Assembly (NCBI GenBank): GCA_021847795.1
Contig: JAJZPZ010000002.1
Span: 1-53,909 of the forward strand
Length of the DNA: 53,909 nt
Direction of reading: 5' to 3'
Source of the DNA: Nitrospirota bacterium
GTDB taxonomy: Bacteria; Nitrospirota; Thermodesulfovibrionia; Thermodesulfovibrionales; Dissulfurispiraceae
The position numbers and the translations under genes are program-made. Below are positions 30,199 through 41,324 of this stretch, piece after piece. Within the stretch, counting starts at the first letter, position 1. Every line of letters begins with the position of its first letter. The notes under the pieces were generated by a model. The model was not told where the DNA came from, searched no databases, and worked only from the letters and a program-made list of their open reading frames with translations.

Positions 30199-30606
30199 TT
30201 GTATGCTTTAGGTACCCATCTTTTGGTGGAATTGAGAGATTGCAATCCGGAAGTTCTGAAAGACCTCGGCAAAGTCAAAGAAGCACTGGTTTCCGCTGCA
30301 AAGGAAGCCAAGGCGACAATCGTTGATGTATCCTTCCATGAATTCAACCCGTTCGGAATCAGCGGTATGGTAGTAATCGCAGAATCGCATCTATCCATAC
30401 ATACCTGGCCCGAGTACGGCTATGCTGCGGTAGACATCTTCACCTGCGGGGACATCATAAAACCTGAAACCGCGGCAAGCTACCTGATTACAAGCTTCGA
30501 GAGCAAAAACCCATCCATTGTTGAAATGAAAAGAGGTATCATCTCCTGTTCAAATGAGAAACTACCCCACAAGATATGTGATACCGAACTCCAGATGGCA
30601 TCTTAG
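30199..30606 (+). CDS. speD: S-adenosylmethionine decarboxylase proenzyme
   Basis: This 135-residue prokaryotic-type (SpeH) proenzyme supplies decarboxylated SAM for spermidine synthesis. The autocatalytic cleavage site is ESHLSIHTWPEYGYAAVDIF: the chain is cut before the Ser, which becomes the pyruvoyl cofactor, and the downstream Cys in FTCGD is the catalytic acid. Conserved sequence begins YALGTHLLVEL, so the TTG at 30199 is the likely start; no ATG is in frame. The upstream leader has a promoter and a palindrome with a micro-ORF. A strong bidirectional terminator follows. No spermidine synthase gene is near. Confidence 0.93.
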   Translation: MYALGTHLLVELRDCNPEVLKDLGKVKEALVSAAKEAKATIVDVSFHEFNPFGISGMVVIAESHLSIHTWPEYGYAAVDIFTCGDIIKPETAASYLITSFESKNPSIVEMKRGIISCSNEKLPHKICDTELQMAS

Positions 30607-30627
30607 GCGCCGAACAGACCACAAGAA

Positions 30628-30671
30628 CAAAAAGGGGTGACTTCCCGTTACAGGAAGCCACCCCCTTTTTT
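30628..30671. terminator. Bidirectional rho-independent terminator between speD and pgk
   Basis: AAAAAGGGGTG-A-CTTCC-CGTTACA-GGAAG-C-CACCCCCTTTTTT forms a long stem with one internal mismatch, flanked by A and T tracts on either side. It can end both speD (plus) and pgk (minus). Confidence 0.92.
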
Positions 30672-30692
30672 ACATCTTTCCTTATACTGCTT

Positions 30693-31922
30693 CTATTTTT
30701 TATCCGTGAGAGCCGATATGCCCGGAAGGTCCTTGCCCTCCAGCAGTTGCAAAGAGGCGCCGCCGCCTGTAGAGATAAAGGTTATTGCATCGCTCACCCC
30801 TGCCCTGTGGACAGCGTAATCCGTGTCTCCTCCCCCCACGATCGTCAGCGCATAGGCGTCAGCAACAGCGCGGGCGACTGCAAAGGTCCCCCGCGAAAAA
30901 GCATCTATCTCGAAAACTCCCATAGGGCCGTTCCATATAATGGTCTTTGCATCCTGGATAGCCTCGGAAAAAAGCTTGAGAGATGCGGGTCCGATGTCCA
31001 ATGAGCGCCAGCCCTTCGGTATTTCCTGGGTGGTCACGATCTTGGTTTCCGCCCCCTGCTCCAGGCTCTGGGCAATCACACTGTCGACAGGCAGATAGAA
31101 TTTCACATTGTTCTTCCTGAGCTTGTCCATAATATTTCTCGCGAGGTCCATCATCTCGTTTTCCACGAGCGAATCCCCGATTTCATACCCCATGGCTTTT
31201 ATGAACGTGTAGGCCATGCCGCCGCCGACGATTACCTTATCGACCTTATTGACAAGGTTTTCGAGCACGCCTATTTTCCCGGACACCTTTGCGCCGCCCA
31301 GGATCGCAACAAAGGGCCTGACAGGATTCTCCACCGTGCCCTTCAGGTACTCTATTTCCTTTTTCATGAGAAAGCCGGCTGCGGAAGGAAGGAGCTTTGA
31401 GATCCCGACAGTGGATGCGTGTGCCCGGTGAGCTGCTCCGAAGGCATCATTTACGTAATAGTCGGCAAGCCTTGAAAGAGACCTCGCGAAATTCTCATCG
31501 TTTTTCTCTTCCTCGGAATGGAACCGCAGATTCTCGAGCAGGAGCACATCGCCTTCTTTCATCCTGGACACAAGGTTCTCCGCCTGGGGCCCTACACAAT
31601 CGGGAGCGAAAAGCACCTCCTTGTTCAGAAGCCTCTGGAGTCTTTTGACCACAGGCGCAAGGCTGAACCGGGGTTCGACCTTGCCCTTCGGCCTGCCCAG
31701 GTGCGAAGCAAGGATTATCTTTGCGCCTTCATCTATAGCATAGTTGATTGTCGGAAGCGTGGAGCGTATCCTGCTGTCGTCGGTTATAACCAGATTATCG
31801 TCGAGGGGAACATTAAAATCCGCCCTGATAAAGACCCTCTTTCCCTTGACCGGGAGGTCTTCAATAGTGAGCTTTCCTAATATATCCTTTATTTCAGCAG
31901 ATATATTGTTCCTCTTCGCCAT
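30693..31922 (-). CDS. pgk: Phosphoglycerate kinase
   Basis: Pgk transfers phosphate between 1,3-bisphosphoglycerate and [16 protein letters not shown] is the N-terminal substrate signature, [11 protein letters not shown] and [12 protein letters not shown] follow, and [10 protein letters not shown] lies near the nucleotide site. The ATG at 31922 follows AAAGGAGC and the gap stop; the track start at 31982 would overlap gap by 58 bases. At 409 residues it is slightly longer than most (about 395), because of a short N-terminal extension. The gap-pgk order with tight spacing indicates one transcript. Confidence 0.96.
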   Translation of the reverse strand: MAKRNNISAEIKDILGKLTIEDLPVKGKRVFIRADFNVPLDDNLVITDDSRIRSTLPTINYAIDEGAKIILASHLGRPKGKVEPRFSLAPVVKRLQRLLNKEVLFAPDCVGPQAENLVSRMKEGDVLLLENLRFHSEEEKNDENFARSLSRLADYYVNDAFGAAHRAHASTVGISKLLPSAAGFLMKKEIEYLKGTVENPVRPFVAILGGAKVSGKIGVLENLVNKVDKVIVGGGMAYTFIKAMGYEIGDSLVENEMMDLARNIMDKLRKNNVKFYLPVDSVIAQSLEQGAETKIVTTQEIPKGWRSLDIGPASLKLFSEAIQDAKTIIWNGPMGVFEIDAFSRGTFAVARAVADAYALTIVGGGDTDYAVHRAGVSDAITFISTGGGASLQLLEGKDLPGISALTDKK

Positions 31923-31924
31923 GC

Positions 31925-34214
<2,290 letters not shown>

Positions 34215-34644
34215 CTAGTTTGTGTAATTCATATTGTTCAAAATTGTCTTGTTGTTTAATACGGACAAGAGTGAAGTTATTTATATTAGCATTTTAACGC
34301 TGTTAATTCAATCGCCGTTTGTCATTACTGCGCATCAGAAGCAGCTCTCTGCAACAATGAGATACGGACCCCTCTTCCCGGTCCGGGAAAAGCTCATCAA
34401 GCGGAGCATGGGTTTTTTATTCCTTACCGGGTGAGTGCCGTATTCTTTCAGTGCGGCTCATCCGCTTACCGCGCCGGGTCAGCAATCACCAGGGAGAAAA
34501 AGCGCGGCTCGCTCACCGGCCCCTGCAATCCCGGGGCATTGTAATCTGCATGCTCCCTGCCCGCAGCCGCATAGGAAGGCACAGCTTCAGGCTGCACGAT
34601 CTTTACGAGAAACGCATCGCACAGGGGGCCACTGTCCGCCCCCT
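34215..34644. other. 430-base intergenic region with an open minus-strand frame
   Basis: The right half is GC-rich and the left half AT-rich. A minus-strand frame (34648 down to 34466) is open for about 60 codons and reads protein-like (KIVQPEAVPSYAAAG, GPVSEPRFFSLVIADPAR). It has no good start codon and lies directly after nrdR, so it may be a remnant or a frameshifted small gene. AGGGGGCCACTGTCCGCCCCCTTT at about 34623-34646 can form a hairpin after the nrdR stop, without a T tract. I see nothing else. Confidence 0.35.
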
Positions 34645-35124
34645 TTAACTGCCGGACCTCTTGCTGCTGTCTTTAAGCTCGAACAGCGCCTTCACCTCTT
34701 CCATCAGGTCGTTGATGTCCTTGAATTGCCGGTAGACCGAGGCAAATCTCACGTAGGCGACCTTATCAAGCTCTTTAAGGGCCGACATGATCTCCTCGCC
34801 TATCCAGGAGCTGTTTATCTCCTTTACGCCAAGGCCGATGAGTTTTTTTTCGATATTATTTGCGGTTTCCTCGAGTGTTGTAATGGGGATGGGGCGTTTT
34901 TCGCATGCCTTTTTCAGGCCGGTAATGATTTTATGCCTGTCGAAGAATTCCCGGCTGCCGTCCTTTTTGATGACCATGGGCAGCGGATCTTCCACCCGTT
35001 CGTAAGAAGTAAAACGCTGCGTGCACTTGAGGCATTCCCTTCTTCTGCGGATAACATCTCCCTCCTTGCTCGTCCTGGAGTCGATGACCTTATCTTCAAT
35101 GCTTCCGCAGAAGGGGCACTTCAT
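34645..35124 (-). CDS. nrdR: Transcriptional repressor NrdR
   Basis: NrdR senses ATP/dATP and represses ribonucleotide reductase genes. The N-terminal zinc ribbon is [17 protein letters not shown]...[17 protein letters not shown], and the ATP-cone follows ([18 protein letters not shown]). At 159 residues it has normal length. It overlaps glyA by four bases (ATGA), the glyA-nrdR order seen in many bacteria. Confidence 0.97.
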   Translation of the reverse strand: MKCPFCGSIEDKVIDSRTSKEGDVIRRRRECLKCTQRFTSYERVEDPLPMVIKKDGSREFFDRHKIITGLKKACEKRPIPITTLEETANNIEKKLIGLGVKEINSSWIGEEIMSALKELDKVAYVRFASVYRQFKDINDLMEEVKALFELKDSSKRSGS

Positions 35125-36365
35125 GATGCATAAATAGGAAATTTATCGCAGAGGTCTTTGGCCTTTTTGTTCATTGCTTCTATTCCAGCAGAATCGTTTA
35201 TGTTCCGGACAACATATGAGATTATCCCGGCTATCTCCTGCATTTCGGCTACTCCCATGCCTCTCGTCGTCACGCAGGGGGTGCCGAGCCGCATGCCGCT
35301 TGTTATGGCCGGAGGCTTGCTGTCATAAGGGATAGCATTCTTATTGAGGGTGATTCCTGCCCTGTCCAGGGCCTCTTCAGCCTCTTTCCCGGTAACGTTC
35401 GTGTTGCTCAGGTCAACAAGCATGAGGTGGTTATCCGTGCCTCCTGATATGATCCTGAACCCTCTTTTCATTAATTCTTCGGCAAGCGCCTTTGCATTCT
35501 TCACAGCTTTTTCCTGGTAATTCCTGAATTCCTGGCTCAGGGCCTCTTTAAAGGCAACTGCTTTTGCCGCAATCACATGGACAAGCGGGCCGCCCTGTAT
35601 GCCGGGGAAGATAGTTTTGTCGATTGCCCTGGCGTATTCCGCCTTGCACATGATCATACCGCCCCTCGGCCCTCTCATTGTCTTATGGGTCGTAGTGGTG
35701 ACGAAATCCGCATAGGGAACCGGTGACGGGTGCTGCCCGGCAGCAACCAGTCCGGCTATATGCGCGATATCTGCGAGCAGGTATGCTCCGGACTCCTTCG
35801 CTATATCGGAAAACGCCTTGAAATCGATAATGCGCGAGTACGCGCTTGCGCCGACAACGATTATCCTGGGGTTGTGCTTTTTTGCAAGGTCTCTCACCTC
35901 ATCCATGTCGATGCGGCCGGTTTCCCTGTTCACCCCATAGGATGCGACTTTGTACAGCAACCCGGTAAAATTGACCGGAGAGCCGTGGGAAAGGTGTCCG
36001 CCATGGCTCAGATTCATGCCGAGAATCGCATCCCCGGGTTTCAGGAGAGAGAAATATACAGCCATATTCGCCTGGCTTCCTGAATGGGGCTGCACATTCA
36101 CATGCTCTGCGCCGAAGATTGCCTTGGCCCTTTCAATGGCGAGTTTCTCAGCCATGTCGGCATATTCACACCCGCCGTAATACCGCCTGTTGGGGGAACC
36201 TTCGGCATATTTATTGGTAAGTATCGAACCCTGCGCCTGGAACACGGCAGGGCTTGCATAGTTCTCAGAGGCGATCAGGAGGATCTTGTTCCGCTCCCGC
36301 TCTGTCTCCTTGATGATCGTATCGTATATTTCCGGATCAATCGATTTCAGCTGCTCAAAATTCAT
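35121..36365 (-). CDS. glyA: Serine hydroxymethyltransferase GlyA
   Basis: GlyA interconverts serine and glycine and loads methylene on THF, feeding the folate genes encoded further on. [39 protein letters not shown] and the PLP-lysine block [17 protein letters not shown] are intact. At 414 residues it is normal. It lies between rpiB (25 bases upstream) and nrdR (overlap) in one minus-strand unit. Confidence 0.97.
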   Translation of the reverse strand: MNFEQLKSIDPEIYDTIIKETERERNKILLIASENYASPAVFQAQGSILTNKYAEGSPNRRYYGGCEYADMAEKLAIERAKAIFGAEHVNVQPHSGSQANMAVYFSLLKPGDAILGMNLSHGGHLSHGSPVNFTGLLYKVASYGVNRETGRIDMDEVRDLAKKHNPRIIVVGASAYSRIIDFKAFSDIAKESGAYLLADIAHIAGLVAAGQHPSPVPYADFVTTTTHKTMRGPRGGMIMCKAEYARAIDKTIFPGIQGGPLVHVIAAKAVAFKEALSQEFRNYQEKAVKNAKALAEELMKRGFRIISGGTDNHLMLVDLSNTNVTGKEAEEALDRAGITLNKNAIPYDSKPPAITSGMRLGTPCVTTRGMGVAEMQEIAGIISYVVRNINDSAGIEAMNKKAKDLCDKFPIYAS

Positions 36366-36390
36366 TGCACGTTACCTGATAGGGTCCACA

Positions 36391-36867
36391 TTAAGGCTTA
36401 CGCCTTCCGGTGGGCGCATTTGCTATCATTCTCCCTTCGATAAGCCGTATCTTTTCAAGTCTGTTGCTATGTCTTCCGCCTTCGAAAGGCGTGGTCATCC
36501 ATGTCTGGACGATCTCTTTTGCAAGGTCCTTCCCGATAATCCTGCCCCCGAGGACAAGGATATTGGCGTCGTTATGAAGCCTGCTCATTTTTGCCGAAAA
36601 AAGCTCGTTGCAGAGGGCTGCGCGGATATTGGAGAACTTATTGGCAACAATGGACATGCCGATTCCCGTTCCGCAGATCAGTATTCCCCTGTCTGCATCG
36701 CCTTTTGACACGGCATCGGACACTTTTTCGCCGAAGTCGGGATAATCAACGGATTGCGCCGCATTCGTGCCATGATCATGCACTTCATACCCCAACGCCT
36801 TTACTACTGAAATTACCTCTATTTTCAGGTCCAGACCGGCATGGTCGGAGCCTATTGCAATACGCAT
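36391..36867 (-). CDS. rpiB: Ribose-5-phosphate isomerase B
   Basis: RpiB interconverts ribulose-5-phosphate and ribose-5-phosphate. MRIAIGSDHAGLDLK, DYPDFGEKVSDAV, the catalytic-Cys loop LICGTGIGMSIVANK and NDANILVLGGR are the family motifs. At 158 residues it is slightly longer than usual (about 145) because of a C-terminal tail. It is the first gene of rpiB-glyA-nrdR behind a good promoter. Confidence 0.96.
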   Translation of the reverse strand: MRIAIGSDHAGLDLKIEVISVVKALGYEVHDHGTNAAQSVDYPDFGEKVSDAVSKGDADRGILICGTGIGMSIVANKFSNIRAALCNELFSAKMSRLHNDANILVLGGRIIGKDLAKEIVQTWMTTPFEGGRHSNRLEKIRLIEGRMIANAPTGRRKP

Positions 36868-36906
36868 CGGACCCCCTGAATAAAAATAAGCAATTAATCG
36901 GAATAT

Positions 36907-36934
36907 CTTATATAAGAGCCGGGATTTTAGTCAA
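36907..36934 (-). promoter_or_regulatory. Promoter of rpiB-glyA-nrdR
   Basis: On the minus strand TTGACT (36929-36934) and TATAAG (36907-36912) are separated by 16 bases, about 40 bases before the rpiB start codon. The rest of the 197-base gap toward argF shows nothing notable. Confidence 0.7.
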
Positions 36935-37064
36935 GAAAACTTAGGGAACGGGCATAAATCCCTGGCGCCGGATCACAATCTTCTACTGAAACAGGGGGTT
37001 CTTCTTGTCTTATGTGAGATTTGGAGCTTGGGACCAGAAATTTACGCATAAGCCCGCTGTGCAC

Positions 37065-37970
37065 TCAGCGGAGGAGGAACTCCAGGAGCGCCTTCTCTGT
37101 ATGCAGCCTGTTTTCAGCCTGATCAAGCACCGCGCTGTGCGGCCCATCAATAATCTCATCGGTGATCTCCTCACCTCTATGGGCGGGAAGGCAATGGAGG
37201 ACAACGACATCATTTTTCGCGCACTCCAGCAGTCGGCTGTTTATCTGATAGCCACTGAACTTTGCTTTTTTCCTTTCAGCCTCCTGCTCCTGTCCCATAC
37301 TCACCCACACATCGGTATAGAGCACGTCAGCCCTTCCGGCCGCCTCTCTGGGGTTCCTGAGAATAAGGACCTCTCCTGAAGATTTGCCCCTCGCCCTTTC
37401 AAGGACATCGGGATCAGGGTCACAGCCTTCAGGACAAGCGATAACAATATCCATCCCTGTCAGGGCTGCGGCCTCGATCAGCGAATTGGCAACGTTATTG
37501 CCGTCTCCGATATAGGCAAGGCGTACACCTTCCAGCTTTCCTTTCCTTTCGACAATTGTCATCAGGTCCGCAAGCGCCTGGCACGGGTGATGGCGGTCGG
37601 AGAGGCCGTTGATCACCGGCACGGTGGAGTGGACCGCAAACTCTTCAACCGCAGCATGGGAATAAGTCCTTAAGACAATACCGCTCAGGTAGCGGGCAAG
37701 CACCCGCGCGGTATCTGCAATTGTCTCACCTCTGCCCAATTGTATTTCTTTGGGGTTGAGGTAAATGGATTGCCCGCCGAGCTGATAGACGCCGGCCTCA
37801 AAAGACACCCTGGTCCGGGTGGAAGGCTTCTCAAAAAAGAGGCCTATGCTTTTGCCTGAAAGAGGGCGCTTGTCTGCGCCGGCCCCTGCTTTCAGGTCTA
37901 TTGCCCTTTGCAGCAAACCCTCTATTTCGTCTTTTGTGATGTCCCTGATAGCAAGAAAATCCCGTTTCAT
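37065..37970 (-). CDS. argF: Ornithine carbamoyltransferase ArgF
   Basis: ArgF makes citrulline from ornithine and carbamoyl phosphate. FFEKPSTRTRVSFEAGV is the carbamoyl-phosphate motif, NGLSDRHHPCQALADLMT binds both substrates, and VVLHCLPAHRGEEIT holds the ornithine-binding Cys. At 301 residues it has normal length. It overlaps the argD stop by four bases (ATGA), so the pair is one operon for arginine synthesis. Confidence 0.97.
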   Translation of the reverse strand: MKRDFLAIRDITKDEIEGLLQRAIDLKAGAGADKRPLSGKSIGLFFEKPSTRTRVSFEAGVYQLGGQSIYLNPKEIQLGRGETIADTARVLARYLSGIVLRTYSHAAVEEFAVHSTVPVINGLSDRHHPCQALADLMTIVERKGKLEGVRLAYIGDGNNVANSLIEAAALTGMDIVIACPEGCDPDPDVLERARGKSSGEVLILRNPREAAGRADVLYTDVWVSMGQEQEAERKKAKFSGYQINSRLLECAKNDVVVLHCLPAHRGEEITDEIIDGPHSAVLDQAENRLHTEKALLEFLLR

Positions 37971-39178
37971 AGTGATTTCCCCAACAGTTCATCCAGCGCT
38001 TCCACCAGATGATCTATGTCTTTTTCCTCAACAGTCAGGGGCGGCATGAACCTGAGGACATTCCCTCCACCGGTACAATTGATTAAAATCCCCCTTTCAA
38101 GGCATGCCTTCACAATCGGCATCCCATCCCTTGTAAGTTCCATGGCTATCAGCAGACCCTTTCCCCGTATTGCAACAACCTGCTCGCAATACTCCTTGAG
38201 CTGCTCCAGCCTTTCGATAAAATACCCGCCCATCCTGTTGCAATGGTCGAGAATAAACCCGTCCTCGAGAATGGTTTCGAGCGTTGCTATTGCTGCTGCG
38301 CATACCAGCGGGTTCCCCCCGAATGTAGAGGCATGATTGCCGGGCTTGAATCCCGAGGCGACCTTTTCCGTGGCGAGCATCGCCCCTATAGGCACTCCTC
38401 CGCCCAGGCCTTTGGCAAGGGTCATGATGTCGGGAGTTATCCCATAATGCTCATAGGCAAAAAGTTTCCCGGTCCTGCCTATTCCTGTCTGGACCTCGTC
38501 CAGCATGAGCAGTATCTCATGTTTGTCGCAGAGCGCCCTGACTTTCCGGAGATAATCGTCCGCCGGGATCTTTACCCCTCCCTCTCCCTGGATAGGCTCG
38601 AGCAGAACAGCGCAGGTGCTCTTCGTGATTGCCGCCTCAAGGGCGTTAAAATCGTTGAAGGGCACATATTTAAATCCGGGCACAAGAGGCTCGAATCCCC
38701 TTTGGAATTTCTCCTGGCCCGTTGCGGTCACCGCGGCAAGCGTCCTTCCGTGGAAGGAGTTTATTGCAGTAATGATTTCAAACCGGTCTTGGTTATGATG
38801 CTGAACGTGGGACTCTTTTGCGTATTTCCTTGCAAGCTTTATCGCAGCCTCATTTGCCTCTGCCCCGGAATTGCAGAAGAAGACTTTGTCGGCGAATGAA
38901 TTGGTAACAAGGAGCTTGGCAAGTTTTATCTGAGGTTCGATGTGATAGAAATTTGACACATGGATCAGCCTCTGCGCCTGCTTCTGGATGGCCACAACGA
39001 CCTTTGGGTGACAGTGCCCAAGGACATTTGCGGCAACACCCCCGACAAAGTCAAGGTACTCCTTGCCATCGGCGCTCCAGACCCGTATCCCCCGCCCTTT
39101 CCTGAGCACAACAGGAAAACGGTTATAGGTGTGCATTAAATAACGCTCTGAATCTTCTATAATTTTCCTTAATTCCAT
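37967..39178 (-). CDS. argD: Acetylornithine aminotransferase ArgD
   Basis: ArgD is a PLP enzyme of arginine (and possibly lysine) synthesis. The family start YLMHTYNRFPVVLRKGRG, FCNSGAEANEAAIKLARK, LMLDEVQTGIGRTGKLFA and the PLP-lysine block DIMTLAKGLGGGVPIGAM are intact. I take the ATG at 39178; the track start is a TTG nine codons earlier with no support from conservation. Neither has a clear Shine-Dalgarno. The length is then 403 residues, as usual. Confidence 0.95.
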   Translation of the reverse strand: MELRKIIEDSERYLMHTYNRFPVVLRKGRGIRVWSADGKEYLDFVGGVAANVLGHCHPKVVVAIQKQAQRLIHVSNFYHIEPQIKLAKLLVTNSFADKVFFCNSGAEANEAAIKLARKYAKESHVQHHNQDRFEIITAINSFHGRTLAAVTATGQEKFQRGFEPLVPGFKYVPFNDFNALEAAITKSTCAVLLEPIQGEGGVKIPADDYLRKVRALCDKHEILLMLDEVQTGIGRTGKLFAYEHYGITPDIMTLAKGLGGGVPIGAMLATEKVASGFKPGNHASTFGGNPLVCAAAIATLETILEDGFILDHCNRMGGYFIERLEQLKEYCEQVVAIRGKGLLIAMELTRDGMPIVKACLERGILINCTGGGNVLRFMPPLTVEEKDIDHLVEALDELLGKSL

Positions 39179-39235
39179 GGGAGTTAATATAATAACACAG
39201 AGCAAAACAGCAGGGCAATAACAACGAATAAAAAT

Positions 39236-39332
39236 AGTGATGAGTGATGCGTAATGAGTGATGAGTTAAACGGCAAAGAGTCTTTGTCCTTCAACTCATC
39301 ACTTCTCACTCATTACTCTTCACGGCCTTTAT
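39236..39332. repeat. Octamer/heptamer palindromic element (GAGTGATG type) between argD and cooC
   Basis: The left arm AGTGATGAGTGATGCGTAAT and GAGTGATGAGTT pairs with AACTCATCACTTCTCACTCA and TTACTCTTCAC. The apex AAACGGCAAAGAGTCTTTGTCC resembles the AAAGAC...AAAGACTCGTC core of the folC and lptD elements. It lies in the divergent argD/cooC spacer and is not translated. Confidence 0.88.
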
Positions 39333-39397
39333 GGTATTCTATAATAATGTGGTTTGATTGGTATAAACAATAACCTATGGTGATATGATTTAAAAAT

Positions 39398-40180
39398 ATG
39401 AAGATAGCAATTACAGGAAAAGGAGGGGTTGGAAAGACAACCCTCTCTGCAACACTGAGCCATCTCTTTGCAGCAGCAGGCAAAAGGGTCATTGCCGTTG
39501 ATGCAGACCCCGACGCCAACCTTGCACAGGCGCTCGGCGTCAAGCCGGAGGACATTGAGAAGATCCGTCCCATTGCTGAAATGGGGGAATTAATCGAAGA
39601 GAGGACCGGCGCCAAGCCGGGTAACATGGGCGGCATTTTCAAGCTGAATCCCAGGGTTGATGATCTGCCTGAGGGCTTTGGATATAAGCTGAAAGACATT
39701 ACCCTCCTTATCATGGGAAAATCGAAATCTGCAGGATCCGGGTGTTACTGCCCTGAGAGCATCTTCCTGAGAAGGCTGCTTAAACATCTGTTTGTCGAAC
39801 GGGACGAGGTTGTGATTGTCGATATGGAGGCAGGGATAGAACACCTTACCAGGGGCACTGCTGAAGCAGTGGATGCCTTCATTGTCGTCGTAGAGCCCGG
39901 GCAAAGGAGCATCCAGACTGCCAATACCGTCAAGGACCTGGCTAAAGGTCTGGGGGTGAAGAATGTCTTTATTGTCGCCAACAAAGTCAGAAGCGGCAGC
40001 GACGTTTCCTTCCTGACGGAGCACATAAAGGGGATGGAACTCTTAGGGACTATGCACTTCAGCCAGTCAGTAATGGATGCCGATATCAGCGGCAGCGCGC
40101 CTTTTGAAAAGGCGCCTGAGGTTGTCGATGAAGTCAGGAAGATAAAGCAAATGATCGAGGAACACCTGGACGGCCGGTAA
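39398..40180 (+). CDS. cooC: CooC-type nickel-insertion ATPase for CO dehydrogenase
   Basis: The 260-residue MinD/ParA-like ATPase has the deviant Walker A GKGGVGKTTLSATL at residues 8-21. VDADPDANLAQALG, the metal-binding GCYCPES (CxC, near residue 113) and VDMEAGIEHLTRG follow; this set is specific to CooC/AcsF. These proteins load Ni into the C-cluster of CO dehydrogenase. No cooS or acs gene is in the window, but the next genes are folate C1 genes including folD, so a Wood-Ljungdahl or CODH context is likely. It overlaps the next gene by one base. Confidence 0.9.
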   Translation: MKIAITGKGGVGKTTLSATLSHLFAAAGKRVIAVDADPDANLAQALGVKPEDIEKIRPIAEMGELIEERTGAKPGNMGGIFKLNPRVDDLPEGFGYKLKDITLLIMGKSKSAGSGCYCPESIFLRRLLKHLFVERDEVVIVDMEAGIEHLTRGTAEAVDAFIVVVEPGQRSIQTANTVKDLAKGLGVKNVFIVANKVRSGSDVSFLTEHIKGMELLGTMHFSQSVMDADISGSAPFEKAPEVVDEVRKIKQMIEEHLDGR

Positions 40181-40770
40181 TGGAAAGCCCTGCATTTCCT
40201 GATAAGGCCCGCCTGCGAAAGGACATCCTCAGCCGCAGGGATTCGCTGACCCGGGACTCGAAAGAAGCAAAGGACAGCCTGATCAGGGAACGCATAACAG
40301 GGCTCCCGGAGTTTACATCTGCCCGTTCGGTCCTTTTGTATGCATCGTTCAGGAGCGAAGCAGATACGATCGGCCTGATACGCTATTGTCTTCAAAACAA
40401 CAAGGTTACCGTGCTGCCTAAGGTCAACAACGGCGAACTGCTGCTTTATCGCATCAACAAAATGGACGAACTCCTTCCGGGCAACTGGGGGATACCCGAA
40501 CCCTTCGTGCCTGAGGACAGAAGAGTGGACGTGCGTGATGTAGATCTCGTTATTGTCCCCGGGTCAGCTTTTGATGAACAGGGCAACAGGCTGGGATACG
40601 GCAAAGGATTTTATGATAAACTGTTGAAATCGAAGCGATCGCCAGCTATTGCGCTGTCGTATGAAGACCAGATAGTCCCGGCCCTTCCGGCGGAATCGCA
40701 CGATGTGCGGATGGATAAAATCGTAACGGACAAAAGGATTATAGACTGCAATGAACAACAAGAAGATTGA
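40180..40770 (+). CDS. 5-formyltetrahydrofolate cyclo-ligase
   Basis: The 196-residue enzyme converts 5-formyl-THF to 5,10-methenyl-THF with ATP. It shows the family order: [15 protein letters not shown] at the N-terminus, [14 protein letters not shown], and the C-terminal loop [23 protein letters not shown] that binds ATP. The start overlaps the cooC stop, and the end overlaps folE by 20 bases. It rescues a dead-end folate for the methenyl-THF pool used by FolD downstream. Confidence 0.95.
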   Translation: MESPAFPDKARLRKDILSRRDSLTRDSKEAKDSLIRERITGLPEFTSARSVLLYASFRSEADTIGLIRYCLQNNKVTVLPKVNNGELLLYRINKMDELLPGNWGIPEPFVPEDRRVDVRDVDLVIVPGSAFDEQGNRLGYGKGFYDKLLKSKRSPAIALSYEDQIVPALPAESHDVRMDKIVTDKRIIDCNEQQED

Positions 40771-41311
40771 AAGAGGCGTTAAACTGATCCTCGAAGGCAT
40801 AGGTGAGGAGATTGACCGGCCCGGCCTCAAAGACACACCAACCCGTGTGGCAAAAATGCTCAATGAAATTTTCGCGGGTCTCGAATCCCCTGCAGAAGAC
40901 CTGCTGAAGCCTATCGAGGGCGAAAGCCACGAAGAACTCGTGCTCCTGAAAGACATCCCCTTTTATTCCGTATGCGAACATCACCTGCTGCCCTTTATAG
41001 GAAAGGCGCATATCGCCTATATCCCCTCGGGCAAGATCGTAGGGCTCAGCGAACTTGCAAAAGCCCTTGAACACCTTGCCAAAAGGCCCCAGGTGCAGGA
41101 ACGCCTTACAGCACAGCTTGCCGACATGATCATGGATAAGCTCAAACCGCGGGGCTGCATGGTCATCATCAATGCCGAGCACCTGTGCATGAGCATGCGG
41201 GGGATCAAAAAGCCCGGGTCAAAGACCGTAACATCAGCAGTAAGAGGAATATTCAGAAGCAAGCAGAGCACGCGTGAAGAGCTGCTCGAATTGATAAAGA
41301 AAAACTACTAA
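40751..41311 (+). CDS. folE: GTP cyclohydrolase I FolE
   Basis: FolE opens GTP to dihydroneopterin triphosphate, the first step of folate synthesis. Zinc ligands are in [20 protein letters not shown] and in [21 protein letters not shown]. At 186 residues it has normal length. The start overlaps the cyclo-ligase by 20 bases and no separate ribosome site is obvious. Confidence 0.97.
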   Translation: MNNKKIERGVKLILEGIGEEIDRPGLKDTPTRVAKMLNEIFAGLESPAEDLLKPIEGESHEELVLLKDIPFYSVCEHHLLPFIGKAHIAYIPSGKIVGLSELAKALEHLAKRPQVQERLTAQLADMIMDKLKPRGCMVIINAEHLCMSMRGIKKPGSKTVTSAVRGIFRSKQSTREELLELIKKNY

Positions 41312-41324
41312 TCAGGAGGTCAGC

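Noticed and set aside
34466-34648. Open minus-strand frame after nrdR as a gene
   Set aside because: It reads protein-like but has no acceptable start codon or ribosome site; kept only as a remark on the gap.
34435-35133. 232-codon plus-strand ORF
   Set aside because: It is antisense to nrdR through most of its length and has no protein-like features.
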